Below are positions 44,719 through 53,504 of a DNA stretch of 64,000 nt, piece by piece; positions within the stretch are counted from its first letter, which is position 1, and each line of letters starts with the position of its first letter. Source of the DNA: Rubellimicrobium roseum (GTDB lineage: Bacteria > Pseudomonadota > Alphaproteobacteria > Rhodobacterales > Rhodobacteraceae). The notes below the pieces were generated by a model. That model was not told the DNA's origin and did no database searches. It worked only from the letters and a program-made list of their open reading frames with translations. The stretch lies in assembly GCF_006152145.1 (NCBI RefSeq), contig NZ_VDFV01000008.1, positions 1 to 64,000 of the forward strand. The letters are read 5' to 3'. The translations under genes were made by a program, and so were the position numbers.

Positions 44719-46370
44719 TACTCCTCCAGCCGCTGCCCCAGCGTATCCGCCAGAAGCCGCACCAGCGTCGGCTCGTCTAGGAAGCCCGTGGCCGTCAGGC
44801 CCCGGTCGCGCTGGTAGCCGCGCAGCGCCCGCCGCGTGTCGCCGTCGAAGCGCCCGTCCACCGCGCCGGGGTTCAGCCCCAGCGCGTCCAGCCGCTGCTC
44901 GATCACGCGCGCGGTCAGGGCGTTGAGCCCCAGCGACGCCTCGCCCGCCTGGGCCCGCGTCTCGGCCTCGGAGCGCTCGCTGCCCAGCGCGGCGATGCGC
45001 GCCCGCGCCTCTTCGACGAAGCTTCCCTCGGGATGGGCCTCCAGGTAGCGCCGGTAGGCGCCGGTCGTGTCGGCCTCGCGCGCGGCATCCCAGGCGGCGC
45101 GCTCCTGCGCGGCCGCGACCCGGCGCTTGTCCTCCGCGATGGCGTCCAGACGCTCCTGGGCGTTGCGGGCGAACAGCCCCTCGGGGTGACGCTCCAGATA
45201 GGCCCGGAGCCCCGCCTCGTCGCCCCGCGCGCCCGTCTCCTCCCAGAAGGCGCGGTCGGCGCGCTCCAGCGCCTCGCGCGTGCGCTCCGCCTCGGTCTCG
45301 ATCTGCTGGGACCGTCGCGCCGCCTGCGCCGCCAGCCGCTCGATCTGCTCGCGATCCAGGTAGGCGGTCTGGCCGAAGCCGTTCTGCTGCTGCCAGTCGG
45401 TGATCGCGCGCCGCGTGCCGGGCCCGAAGATCCCGTCGACCCCGCGCGGATCGAAGTCGAGAAGCGACAGGTTGCGCTGGATCGTCCGCCGCTGCTCGCG
45501 CGTCAGGCCCAGCGCCTCCTCGGCCAGCCGCTGCTCGCGGTTGGGCTCGGCCCGGATCGCCGCGATGGCCGCGCGCGCGTCGCCGGCCCAGCGGCCCTGC
45601 GGATAGGCGTCGAGATAGTTGCCATAGGCCTCGACCGTGCCCAGCGCCGCCGCGCCCTGCCAGAGCGCCGTCTCGCGGGCCTCGGCCCCCGGGCGCGTCC
45701 CGGCGGCGGCCTCCCCCGCCCGGGGCGTGAAGACATAGCCACGGGGTAAGTAGCCCAGGCCGGTGATGCCCTCCGCCGCGGCCACCTGCCGGGACAGGTC
45801 GGCGCCCGGCTGGGCCACCTGATCGGTCACGAAGCCGGTCGTCCTCCGGTGCGGCCCGATCAGCACCGTCACTCCTTGCGGGATCGCGAGCGGGCCCAGC
45901 CCCTCGCGCAGCCAAGGGTCGTACAGGTCGTCCGCCTCGGGATCGATGCCCAGGATCAGCAGGGCCCGCGACGGTCGCCCCGCCAGTATCGTCAGGAGGC
46001 TGTCCACCGACACCGCGCGGTCATCGAGACCCAGGAGCGACGGGCGCGGCGTTTGACGGGTCAGGTACCAGGTCCGCGTTCCGTCGGTGGCGAAGCGGCC
46101 CGACAGCACCACGAGGAGGCGGTCGGCCTCGGGGACGGCGGCGGCGAAGTCCGCGAGCGCCCGGCCGATTCCCTGTGGCCCGCCATTGTCGACCGCCAGC
46201 ACCCGGAAGCCTGCCGCCTCCAGCTCGTCGGCGGCCTCGGTGACATGGGCCGCGCGGAGAAGGTCGTCCAATGTGTCGTACTGGCCGGTGCCCAGCACCA
46301 GCGCCAGCGCGTCGGCCCGCGCCGACAAGGGCAGCAGGGCCAGGAGGACGAGCATCACGAGGCGGCGCAT
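44718..46370 (-). CDS. Caspase-fold pseudoenzyme with two peptidoglycan-binding domains
   Basis: Exported protein of 550 residues with signal peptide (RRLVMLVLLALLPLSARAD). Residues about 20-240 have the layout of a C14 caspase/metacaspase (ALALVLGTGQYDTLDDLLRA, ADRLLVVLSGR, SRALLILGIDPEADD). The usual His-Gly at the end of the central strand is replaced by GRF (about 91-93) and the catalytic Cys after the Asp strand is missing, so it is probably inactive. It then has a peptidoglycan-binding-1 domain (about 268-327), a long Glu/Ala/Arg coiled coil with DAYPQGRW- and LERHPEGLF-like motifs, and a second peptidoglycan-binding domain at the C-terminus (about 480-540). Confidence 0.8.
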   Translation of the reverse strand: MRRLVMLVLLALLPLSARADALALVLGTGQYDTLDDLLRAAHVTEAADELEAAGFRVLAVDNGGPQGIGRALADFAAAVPEADRLLVVLSGRFATDGTRTWYLTRQTPRPSLLGLDDRAVSVDSLLTILAGRPSRALLILGIDPEADDLYDPWLREGLGPLAIPQGVTVLIGPHRRTTGFVTDQVAQPGADLSRQVAAAEGITGLGYLPRGYVFTPRAGEAAAGTRPGAEARETALWQGAAALGTVEAYGNYLDAYPQGRWAGDARAAIAAIRAEPNREQRLAEEALGLTREQRRTIQRNLSLLDFDPRGVDGIFGPGTRRAITDWQQQNGFGQTAYLDREQIERLAAQAARRSQQIETEAERTREALERADRAFWEETGARGDEAGLRAYLERHPEGLFARNAQERLDAIAEDKRRVAAAQERAAWDAAREADTTGAYRRYLEAHPEGSFVEEARARIAALGSERSEAETRAQAGEASLGLNALTARVIEQRLDALGLNPGAVDGRFDGDTRRALRGYQRDRGLTATGFLDEPTLVRLLADTLGQRLEE

Positions 46371-46482
46371 GAACGGTTCCTTCTTCGGGTTCCCCGCGGG
46401 TCCGGCCCGGCGGAACGCGCACGGGACCAGACTAGCACGGCCTCCGAAGCGGGCCAGAGGCCACGCCGCTAGGCAATAGCAC

Positions 46483-46535
46483 AGGGCCGCCCGGGTCGGG
46501 GCGGCCCTGCAGGGAACGGGCGGCCGGGCCGCCCG
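46483..46535 (-). terminator. Paired GC hairpins after the DUF481 gene
   Basis: Two stem-loops follow the stop of the DUF481 gene on the minus strand. The first has an 8-bp stem CGGGCGGC/GCCGCCCG (46517-46524 with 46528-46535). The second has a 9-bp stem AGGGCCGCC/GGCGGCCCT (46483-46491 with 46500-46508). There is no long T-run. They most likely terminate the upstream transcript. Confidence 0.5.
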
Positions 46536-46544
46536 CACGAAGGA

Positions 46545-47426
46545 TCAGAAGTTGTAGACGACCGCGACGCCCAGCGTGTTGTCGGTGTCCTTGAGACCCG
46601 GCGCCGGATCGCTGTTGTATTCGGTCAGGAGGCTCGTGCGCAGTTGCAGCGCCTCGCTGATGCCGACCACCAGCGCGAGGTCGTTGGTCACCGCCGTGTT
46701 GTCGTCCGACGCGATCACGTCGGTGTCGTTGCTGAGAGCCACCGTGTCCGTGAACTGGTAGATCAAGTCCGAGGACAGGCTCGCCGCCACTTCCTTGACC
46801 CGGTCGCCCTCATCCTCAGGCGTGGTCAGGTTGTCGAAGCCTTCGTACCAGCGGTAGCCGGGGCCCGCCTGCACGCCCCAGGCCAGACGCTCGGTCTCGA
46901 TGATGCGGTAGCCCAGGCCCACGCCCACGAAGATGTCCTCGCGCTGGCCCGACAGTTCGTCGTCCTCCAGCTCGTCGAACTCGCCGGGGTTGTCGTCGAA
47001 GGCGCCCACGCCCTGGGCATAGGCGTAGAAGCGGTCCGAGAAGTCCCGGGTGTACTCGGTCGAGAGATAGAAGCTGGTCTCCTGCTCGTCCTCGCCGTCG
47101 TCGGTATAGGTGAAGGCGAAGTTGATCTCGCCGCCGTTCACGCCGTCGTAGAAGCCGTAACGGGCGCCGATCCCGGCGTTGAGATCGTCGTTGTTCCCCG
47201 AAAGGGCGGTGAGCCGCCCCGCGATCGAGCCAGAATAGCCCAGCTCGCGCCCGACGTTGCCGACCACGTCGAGGTCGCGGTCGAAGTCGTCCTCCACGTC
47301 CTCCTGGATCTCGTCCACCACGTCGATCGCGGCATCCTCGATGCCGAAGACGGTGCTCTGCGCCTGAGCGGCCGAGGCCAGCAATGCAGCGGCGGCCACG
47401 CTGGCCCAGAGTCGGATATCGTTCAT
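46545..47426 (-). CDS. DUF481 outer-membrane beta-barrel protein
   Basis: 293 residues with a signal peptide (ASVAAAALLASAAQAQ). A short acidic linker (EIQEDVEDDFDRDLDVVG) leads into a beta barrel, with alternating residues such as SGSIAGRLTALSGNNDDLNA, YDGVNGGEINFAFTYTDDGE, FVGVGLGYRII, and a C-terminal phenylalanine (VAVVYNF) typical of outer-membrane proteins. The family (YdiY-like) has no clear function; acid-induced in E. coli. Start at 47426 with GAGGGGACC upstream. Confidence 0.85.
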   Translation of the reverse strand: MNDIRLWASVAAAALLASAAQAQSTVFGIEDAAIDVVDEIQEDVEDDFDRDLDVVGNVGRELGYSGSIAGRLTALSGNNDDLNAGIGARYGFYDGVNGGEINFAFTYTDDGEDEQETSFYLSTEYTRDFSDRFYAYAQGVGAFDDNPGEFDELEDDELSGQREDIFVGVGLGYRIIETERLAWGVQAGPGYRWYEGFDNLTTPEDEGDRVKEVAASLSSDLIYQFTDTVALSNDTDVIASDDNTAVTNDLALVVGISEALQLRTSLLTEYNSDPAPGLKDTDNTLGVAVVYNF

Positions 47427-47533
47427 GGATCGGTCCCCTCTCATCAAACAGCCGTCATGCTGTTAGGAATACACAGGGGGCGAACACGCCCGGCTGGCTT
47501 TTGTTGCCCGTAGCCAAACGATGAACAAGAGAA

Positions 47534-47551
47534 TGTGGCAATCATGCCACA
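47534..47551 (-). terminator. Intrinsic terminator after the DUF3775 gene
   Basis: On the minus strand TGTGGCA-TGAT-TGCCACA, a perfect 7-bp stem with a 4-base loop, is followed by TTCTCTTGTT. It starts 10 bases after the stop at 47561, the best terminator-like structure in the window. Confidence 0.6.
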
Positions 47552-47560
47552 ATTGTGCCA

Positions 47561-47893
47561 TCAGGTCTCGGTGGCGCTGTCCTCCGCCTCGACCGGCGAC
47601 AGGCCCATGGCCTCCAGGCCTGCCTCCAGATGCTCGGCCAAGTGATCGACGCCCTTGAGGTATTCGGTGGTGGGCAGGGTGCGCTCCTCGGCGGCGGTGC
47701 GCCGGGCGTCGTCCCATTCCTCGGGCTCGAAGTCGCCCCGGCCGATCCAGACCAGGGCCACCAGGTCCAGGATCTCGTCCTCGTTCATGCCTTCGAAGAG
47801 CCCGTCGAACTGCTCCTCGGCGCCGGTATACTGCTCGGTCATCTCGCGGGCGAGAAGGATGACCTCGCCCACCTGATCGATCCCGATGTCCAT
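47561..47893 (-). CDS. DUF3775-type protein
   Basis: 110 residues, acidic and soluble. It starts DIGIDQVGEVILLAREMTEQ and contains ILDLVALVWIGRGDFEPEEW, matching the small DUF3775 family of alphaproteobacteria. AAGGAG precedes the ATG at 47893. Function unknown. It stands alone between a DUF481 gene and a lipoprotein gene on the same strand. Confidence 0.7.
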   Translation of the reverse strand: MDIGIDQVGEVILLAREMTEQYTGAEEQFDGLFEGMNEDEILDLVALVWIGRGDFEPEEWDDARRTAAEERTLPTTEYLKGVDHLAEHLEAGLEAMGLSPVEAEDSATET

Positions 47894-47957
47894 GAGGCGC
47901 TCCTTATACTGCTCTGGCCACGGAACGGAGCGCCGGCGGGGCCGGTTCCCTGCGGCC

Positions 47958-48434
47958 TCAGTCGTGGCGGAAGGCGGTCTCGAGCGCCGGGTCGTCGCCG
48001 GGGCCGGTGCCCAGCGGCCGGGCGTTCCACGCGAGCGGCACGAAGCGCCCCGCCCGCTCGACATAGCCGTCGCCGCCGTAGCCCAGCCAGAAGGTCCGCC
48101 CATAGAGGCCCTCCACCACGAACCAGTCGGGCGTGCGGCGCAGCGTCCCCGCCGCCCCCTCGGGCCCGCCCGCGCAGATGGCGCGGCCGTCCCGGCACGG
48201 CACCAGGCGATAGACGTCGATCTCGCCCTCCTCGTTCGCGACCACCGCCATGGGCCCCTTGGCGAAAGGCGCCTCGGTCAGCGCCCGCTCGACCGCGCGG
48301 TCCCAGGCGGGCGAGGCTGTGGCGAAGGTCGCCTCCGGCGGCTCGAAGACGCGGTAGGAGCCATCGTCGAGATCCGCGCAGGCTCCGAGCAGCGCAAGCC
48401 CCGCCGCCGCCATCGCCACCATCTGCCAGGACAT
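47958..48434 (-). CDS. Lipoprotein of unknown function
   Basis: 158 residues starting SWQMVAMAAAGLALLGACAD with lipobox Cys19. The mature part includes VFEPPEATFATASPAWDRAV and DVYRLVPCRDGRAICAGG (a Cys pair), then TLRRTPDWFVVEGLYGRTFW and ends HD. Located 62 bases downstream of the mutL stop. No family recognised. Confidence 0.6.
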   Translation of the reverse strand: MSWQMVAMAAAGLALLGACADLDDGSYRVFEPPEATFATASPAWDRAVERALTEAPFAKGPMAVVANEEGEIDVYRLVPCRDGRAICAGGPEGAAGTLRRTPDWFVVEGLYGRTFWLGYGGDGYVERAGRFVPLAWNARPLGTGPGDDPALETAFRHD

Positions 48435-48496
48435 CGCCGAAACTCCCGCTGCTGCCGCACCGGAAAGGCTAGTCCGCCCGCAGGCCCCTGTCCATC

Positions 48497-50311
48497 TCAG
48501 CGCCGCCCGAAGAGCCGCTCGATGTCCTGAAGCCGCAACGCCACGAAGGTGGGCCGGCCGTGGTTGCACTGACCGGCGTTGGGGGTGCGCTCCATCTCGC
48601 GCAGGAGCGCGTTCATCTCCTCGGGCCGGAGCCGGCGTCCCGAGCGCACCGACCCGTGGCAGGCCGCGGAGGCCAGCACCGCGTCGAGCCGCCGCTGGAG
48701 CCCGCCCGCGCCCCCGTCCTCGGCCAGGGCGTCCGCCACGTCGTGCAGGAGCGCCGCCCCGTCCGCCCCCGCAAGCGCCGCCGGCACCTCGCGCAGCGCC
48801 ACCGCGCCCCGCCCGAAGCCCTCCAGCACCAGCCCGAGCCGGGCGAGGTCGGACGCGGCGTCCGCAAGCCGCTGCGCCTCGTCCTCGGCCATCTCCACGA
48901 CCAAGGGGATCAGCAGCGCCTGCGTGGGCACCGGCCCCCGCGCCGCCTCGCGCTTCAGCCGTTCGTAGACCAGTCGCTCGTGCGCGGCGTGCTGGTCCAC
49001 CAGCACCAGCCCCTCGGCCGTCTCGGCCACGATCCAGTTGCCGTGAAGCTGCGCGCGGGCGACGCCCAGCGGATGGTCGGGCTCCTCGGGCGCGGGCTCG
49101 GGCGCGGTAACCCAGGGCGCGGCGGGCGGCATCGCTTCGGCAAAGGCCGGGGCCTGCGCCCGGAACGCGGCTTCGACCGCGCGGGGCGACGGGCGCGGCT
49201 CGGGAAAGCCCAGCGACGCCGCCAGCGGCTCGGGTCGCGCTGCCTCCACCAGATCCTCGGCCAGCAGCGGCGCGGGGCGGAGCGGCGCCAAGGCCCGCCG
49301 CAGCGCCCCCACGACAAGGCCTCGCACGCAATCCGCGTCGCGGAAGCGCACCTCGGCCTTGGCGGGATGGACGTTCACGTCCACCAGATGCGGATCGCAA
49401 TCCAGGAACAGCGCCGCCATCGGATGCCGCCCGGAGGCCAGCACGTCCATGTAGCCCGCCCGCAACGCCCCCAGCAGCAGCTTGTCCCGCACCGGCCGAC
49501 CGTTGACATAGACGTGCTGCGCCGTGGCCGCCCCCCGCGCCTCGGCGGGCAGCCCCGCCCAGCCCGTGAGGTGATGCCCCTCCCGCTCGGCCTCGACCGC
49601 GACCGCCCCCTCCGAGAAGCCCCGGCCCATCACCGCGCGCAGCCGCCGCCGCAGCGCCTCGCGCGGGTCGCCCAGGTCCGGCACCTCGGCGTCGAGCCGG
49701 ATCACCAGCCGCTCGCCTTCGGTCAGGTCGCGCAGCGTGAAGGCCACGAAGGGCTCGGCCATGGCGAGCCGGCGCAGCACGTCGGCGATGGCCTGCGCCT
49801 CGGCCCGCGTCCCCCGCAGGAACTTGAGCCGCGCGGGCGTGGCGAAGAACAGGTCCCGCACCTCGACCACCGACCCGCGCGACAGCGCCGCCGGACGCAC
49901 CGGGGCGAGCCGCCCGCCTTCGGCCGCGATCACCGCCGCCTCCTCCCCCGCGACCCGGCTGGTCAGCGTCAGCCGCGCCACGGCGGCCAGGGAGGCCAGC
50001 GCCTCGCCCCGGAAGCCGAAGCTGCGGATGTCGAGGAGGTCCGCCCCGTCGGTCTTCGACGTCGCGTGCCGGGCGAGCGCCAGCGGCAGCTCCCCCGCCC
50101 GGATGCCGCAGCCGTCGTCCTCGACGCGGATCAGCGCGCGGCCGCCTTCGCGGATCGCCACGTCGATGCGCGTCGCCCCGGCGTCGAGCGCGTTCTCCAC
50201 CAGTTCCTTCACGGCCGAGGCGGGGCGCTCCACCACCTCTCCCGCCGCGATGCGGTTGATGGCGTGAGGGTCGAGCGGCCGGATGGTCGGGAGAGCGGCG
50301 GGTAGGGTCAT
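48497..50311 (-). CDS. mutL: DNA mismatch repair protein MutL
   Basis: 604 residues. The GHKL ATPase domain has IAAGEVVERPASAVKELVEN, ENALDAGATRIDV and VEDDGCGIRAGEL, then TSKTDGADLLDIRSFGFRGE. The C-terminal domain carries the endonuclease motif LVDQHAAHERLVYER (DQHA-x2-E-x4-E), ACHGSVRSGRRL and GQCNHGRPT. It therefore belongs to the nicking MutL class, consistent with the absence of MutH in alphaproteobacteria. It is 53 bases downstream of the M16 pair on the same strand. Confidence 0.97.
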   Translation of the reverse strand: MTLPAALPTIRPLDPHAINRIAAGEVVERPASAVKELVENALDAGATRIDVAIREGGRALIRVEDDGCGIRAGELPLALARHATSKTDGADLLDIRSFGFRGEALASLAAVARLTLTSRVAGEEAAVIAAEGGRLAPVRPAALSRGSVVEVRDLFFATPARLKFLRGTRAEAQAIADVLRRLAMAEPFVAFTLRDLTEGERLVIRLDAEVPDLGDPREALRRRLRAVMGRGFSEGAVAVEAEREGHHLTGWAGLPAEARGAATAQHVYVNGRPVRDKLLLGALRAGYMDVLASGRHPMAALFLDCDPHLVDVNVHPAKAEVRFRDADCVRGLVVGALRRALAPLRPAPLLAEDLVEAARPEPLAASLGFPEPRPSPRAVEAAFRAQAPAFAEAMPPAAPWVTAPEPAPEEPDHPLGVARAQLHGNWIVAETAEGLVLVDQHAAHERLVYERLKREAARGPVPTQALLIPLVVEMAEDEAQRLADAASDLARLGLVLEGFGRGAVALREVPAALAGADGAALLHDVADALAEDGGAGGLQRRLDAVLASAACHGSVRSGRRLRPEEMNALLREMERTPNAGQCNHGRPTFVALRLQDIERLFGRR

Positions 50312-50324
50312 GCGCCCCAGACTA

Positions 50325-50356
50325 CCCGCCCCAAGGCCCGGAGGCCAAGGGGCGGG
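50325..50356 (-). terminator. Hairpin between the M16 operon and mutL
   Basis: An 8-bp outer stem (CCCGCCCC/GGGGCGGG) encloses an inner GGCC/GGCC stem. It lies just after the stop at 50364, but no T-run follows. It may insulate mutL from the upstream transcript. Confidence 0.45.
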
Positions 50357-50363
50357 ACGGGCA

Positions 50364-51752
50364 TCATTCGGTCATCGCGGGCTCGGTGGACATCGCGGGG
50401 GCCGGCTCGGCGGCGACCGGGGCGGGCGTCTCGGTCCCGGCCGGGGCCGCGCCGTCCAGCTCCTCGGGCTGGCCCACCACCACGAAGTGCAGGTCCTCGG
50501 GATTCATCAGCTCCGCCGCCACGCGCTTGATGTCCTCCATGGTCACCGCCTCGACATAGCTGTTGCGGTTCACCACGTAGTCGGGGGGCAGCCCGATCAT
50601 CTGCATCCCCACCAGGATCGACGCGATCTTGGCATTGCCGTCGAAGCGCAGCGGATATTCGCCGGTGATGTAGGTCTTGGCGGCCGTCAGCTCCTCCTCG
50701 GTTACCCCGTTCGCCGCCACGTCGGCCCAGATCTCCCGCACGAGGTCCATGGCCTGCCCGACCGTCGCGTTCGACGACGCGACCGAGCCCAGCCACAGGT
50801 CGGCGAAGTCCCGGTCCACCAGCGACGAGCCGATCCCGTAGGTGAGCCCCCGCTTCTCGCGCACCTCGTTCATGAGCCGCGATTCGAAGCCGCCGCCGCC
50901 CAGGACGTGGTTCAGCACATAGGCCGCGAAGTAGTCGGGGTCGTCCCGCTCCAGCCCCTGCTGCCCGAAGATGGCGACCGCCTGCGGCGTGGGATACTCG
51001 ACCACGGTGGTTTCGCCGGACAGGGCCACCGGCACCTCGCCGGGCAGCGCCGGCCCCGCCTCGGGCAGGTCGCCCAGCAGCTCGTCGAGCAGGCGGCCCA
51101 ACTCGTCGGGCGTGATGTCGCCCACCGCGCCCACGTAGACGCGGTCCTTCACCAGCGTGTCGCGATGCGCCTGAACGAGATCCTCGCGCGTCAGCGCCGC
51201 CACCGATTCGACGGTGCCATCGAGGCTCGTGCCATAGGGATGGTCCGGGAACGCCTCGGCCATGAAGGTCCGGCTGGCGATGGTCGAGGGGTCCTGCGCG
51301 TCCGAGGCGATGCCCGACAGCACCTGCGCCCGCACCCGCTCGATGGCGTCCTCGTCGAAGCGGGGCTCGGCCAGCGCCTGCCGCAGCAGGGCCACCGCCT
51401 CCTCGCGGTTCTCGGTCAGCATCGTGGCCGAGATGGACAGGGAATCGTCATAGGCCCGGAAGCCGAACGAGGCCGCCAGCCCCTCGCGCGCCTCCTGGAA
51501 GGCGCGGGCGTCCATGTCGCCCGACCCTTCCTCTAGAAGCGCGGTCATCAGGTTCACCGCGCCGCGGCTCCCCTCGGGGTCGAGATTGGCGCCGCCCCGG
51601 ATCTGAATCTCCAGCGAGGTGAAGGGAATGGAATGCTCCTCCACCAGCCAGGCCTCGATGCCCCCGGGCGAGGTCACCTCCTGGATCTCGATGGCGGCCT
51701 GGGCGGCGACGGCCCAGACGGAGACGAGCGCGGCCAGTGCGACGCGGATCAT
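50364..51752 (-). CDS. M16-family peptidase-like protein lacking the zinc site
   Basis: 462 residues with signal peptide (VALAALVSVWAVAAQAA). It has the two-lobed M16 layout, with LGGGGFESRLMNEVREKRGL in the second lobe, as in mitochondrial processing peptidase alpha-like subunits. The HxxEH motif of active members is replaced (MTALLEEGSG), so it is probably non-catalytic. It is the partner of the upstream active gene, to which it is coupled by an ATGA overlap. Predicted periplasmic. A Pro/Ala-rich tail ends the protein. Confidence 0.88.
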   Translation of the reverse strand: MIRVALAALVSVWAVAAQAAIEIQEVTSPGGIEAWLVEEHSIPFTSLEIQIRGGANLDPEGSRGAVNLMTALLEEGSGDMDARAFQEAREGLAASFGFRAYDDSLSISATMLTENREEAVALLRQALAEPRFDEDAIERVRAQVLSGIASDAQDPSTIASRTFMAEAFPDHPYGTSLDGTVESVAALTREDLVQAHRDTLVKDRVYVGAVGDITPDELGRLLDELLGDLPEAGPALPGEVPVALSGETTVVEYPTPQAVAIFGQQGLERDDPDYFAAYVLNHVLGGGGFESRLMNEVREKRGLTYGIGSSLVDRDFADLWLGSVASSNATVGQAMDLVREIWADVAANGVTEEELTAAKTYITGEYPLRFDGNAKIASILVGMQMIGLPPDYVVNRNSYVEAVTMEDIKRVAAELMNPEDLHFVVVGQPEELDGAAPAGTETPAPVAAEPAPAMSTEPAMTE

Positions 51753-53128
51753 TGGGAAGCCTCCTCGGAGACAGGTTCGGGTTCGGAGGCCGGCGCGGCC
51801 TCCGTCTCGGGCGCGGAGACGTAGAGGGTCACGGACGAGCGGGGGGCGAGCACCTCGCGCGCCGCCTCCATGATGTCTTCGGCGGTGACGGCCTGCAGCA
51901 CCTCGGGCCAGGCCTTCACGTCCTCGACCGTCAGCCCCGTGGCCAGCGCCGCCCCGTAGCGGTTGGCAAGCCCCGCCACGTTGTCGAGCGCGTAGGTCTC
52001 CGAGGCGCGGAGCTGCGTGCGGATGCGCTCGAGCTGCGCGGGGTCCACGCCCTCCTCCAGGAACTCGGCCACCGCCCGGTCCATGGCGGCCTCGGCCTCC
52101 TCCAGGCTCACGCCGGGGCGCGGCGCCACGGTGATGCCGAAGGTGGAATCGTCCAGCGCCGTCCCGTCGTAGCCCGCCCCCGAGAAGAGCGCGACGTTCT
52201 CCTCGAAGGTCAGCTTCTCGGCCAGGACCGAGGTGAAGGACGACCCCCCCAGGATCTGCGCGAGATACACGAGCGCCGCCGCCCTCTCCTGGTCGCCGGC
52301 GTTGCGGGCGGGCGCGATGTAGCTGCGCAGGACATAGGGCTGCGACACGCGCGGGTCCTCGTAGGTCACGCTCCGCGCGGCGAGCTGCGGCGGCTCCTGC
52401 TGCCGCTCGCGCGGGGGCAGCCCCGGCTCGGCGGGCAGGACGCCGTAATGCTCCTCGGCCATGGCGATGACGGCCTCGGGCTCCACATCGCCCGCGACCA
52501 CTAGGATGGCGTTGTTGGGCGAATACCAGAGGTCGTAGGTGGCCAGCACGTCCTCCAGGTCCAGCTCCTGCATCTCGTGCCGCCAGCCGATCACGGGCTG
52601 GCCGTAGCGGTGGTTGAGGAACTGCGCCGCACGCATCTGCTCGCGCGCGATCGAGCCCGGATCGCTGTCCACCCGCTGCGACCGTTCCTCCAGAATAACC
52701 TGCCGCTCGGTCTCGATGTCCTCGGGCGTGAGCCGGAGGTCGTTCATCCGGTCCGCCTCCATCCGCATCATCAGCTCCAGCCGGTCGGCGGCCACGCGCT
52801 GGTGGTAGGCGGTGTAGTCGTAGCTGGTGAAGGCGTTGTCGGTGCCCCCGTTCTCGGCCACGGTGCGGGAGAACTCGCCCGCCTCTAGGTCGTCGGTGGC
52901 CTTGAACAGCAGGTGCTCCAGGAAGTGCGCGACGCCCGAGACGCCGGGCGGCTCGTCGGCCGAGCCGGTCTTGTACCAGACCATGTGGACGGCAACGGGG
53001 GCGCGGTGGTCCTCGATGACCACGACCTCCATGCCGTTGTCGAGCGTGGCGGTGGTCACCTCCTGGGCCGCGGCGGGGGCGGCCGCCGCGCAGGACAGCA
53101 GAAGGGCGGTGAGGCGTGTCACGGGCAT
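51749..53128 (-). CDS. M16-family zinc peptidase, active subunit
   Basis: 459 residues. A signal peptide (LTALLLSCAAAAPAAAQE) precedes the M16 catalytic lobe, with the inverted zinc motif HFLEH (His68, Glu71, His72) in GVAHFLEHLLF and a downstream ERQVILEE segment supplying the third ligand. The second lobe (RVSQPYVLRSYIAPARNAGD onward) is complete. Pairs of active and inactive M16 proteins act as heterodimers in other alphaproteobacteria. GGAGGA precedes the start at 53128. The substrate is unknown. Confidence 0.92.
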   Translation of the reverse strand: MPVTRLTALLLSCAAAAPAAAQEVTTATLDNGMEVVVIEDHRAPVAVHMVWYKTGSADEPPGVSGVAHFLEHLLFKATDDLEAGEFSRTVAENGGTDNAFTSYDYTAYHQRVAADRLELMMRMEADRMNDLRLTPEDIETERQVILEERSQRVDSDPGSIAREQMRAAQFLNHRYGQPVIGWRHEMQELDLEDVLATYDLWYSPNNAILVVAGDVEPEAVIAMAEEHYGVLPAEPGLPPRERQQEPPQLAARSVTYEDPRVSQPYVLRSYIAPARNAGDQERAAALVYLAQILGGSSFTSVLAEKLTFEENVALFSGAGYDGTALDDSTFGITVAPRPGVSLEEAEAAMDRAVAEFLEEGVDPAQLERIRTQLRASETYALDNVAGLANRYGAALATGLTVEDVKAWPEVLQAVTAEDIMEAAREVLAPRSSVTLYVSAPETEAAPASEPEPVSEEASQ

Positions 53129-53176
53129 GGTCCTCCGGGAAAGCGGGCCGTCGGGCCGCACGATCCACGGAAGATA

Positions 53177-53197
53177 GGCCCCCCGCAAGCGGGGGCT
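53177..53197. repeat. GC-rich hairpin element, copy 1
   Basis: GGCCCCCCGCAAGCGGGGGCT forms a hairpin in the 130-base interval upstream of the M16 operon. A near-identical copy lies at 58851-58872. Confidence 0.5.
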
Positions 53198-53260
53198 ACG
53201 GCGACGTGAAGGGCCGCGAGCCCAGGGGCCCGGACCGTGAGGCCGCCGTGATCGGGGGCT

Positions 53261-53473
53261 TCAGCGCCCCGGCGTGGCGAGGCTGGCGCCGCCCGGCGGG
53301 GGCAGCTCCAGCACCGGAGGAACCACCAGCGGCTCGGCCGGGACCAGCACCACCGGGTTCGGGGTCGTCTGCCCGACCGCCGCGCGCCAGTCGCCGCGCG
53401 GCCCCCCGCCGCAGGCGGCAAGGGTCAGAAGGGCAAGCAAGGCCAGCGGCCGCATCTGCGAAAATCCGGTCAT
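53261..53473 (-). CDS. Short DUF3035-like lipoprotein
   Basis: 70 residues with lipobox (LALLTLAACGGG). The mature part has the NPVVLVPAEPLVVPPVLELP motif, similar to the APLVVPPD-like N-terminal motif of DUF3035 proteins, which sit next to lspA in Rhodobacteraceae. Homologues are usually about twice as long, so this one appears shortened. AGAAGAG precedes the start. Located 32 bases downstream of lspA. Confidence 0.65.
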   Translation of the reverse strand: MTGFSQMRPLALLALLTLAACGGGPRGDWRAAVGQTTPNPVVLVPAEPLVVPPVLELPPPGGASLATPGR

Positions 53474-53504
53474 GGCGCTCTTCTAGCGCAGCCCGATCCG
53501 GGCG

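Noticed and set aside
47545..47560. A sigma-54 promoter as an annotated feature
   Set aside because: The match is good but lies within the hairpin of a convincing terminator and lacks an enhancer-binding-protein gene nearby; kept only as a low-interest finding.
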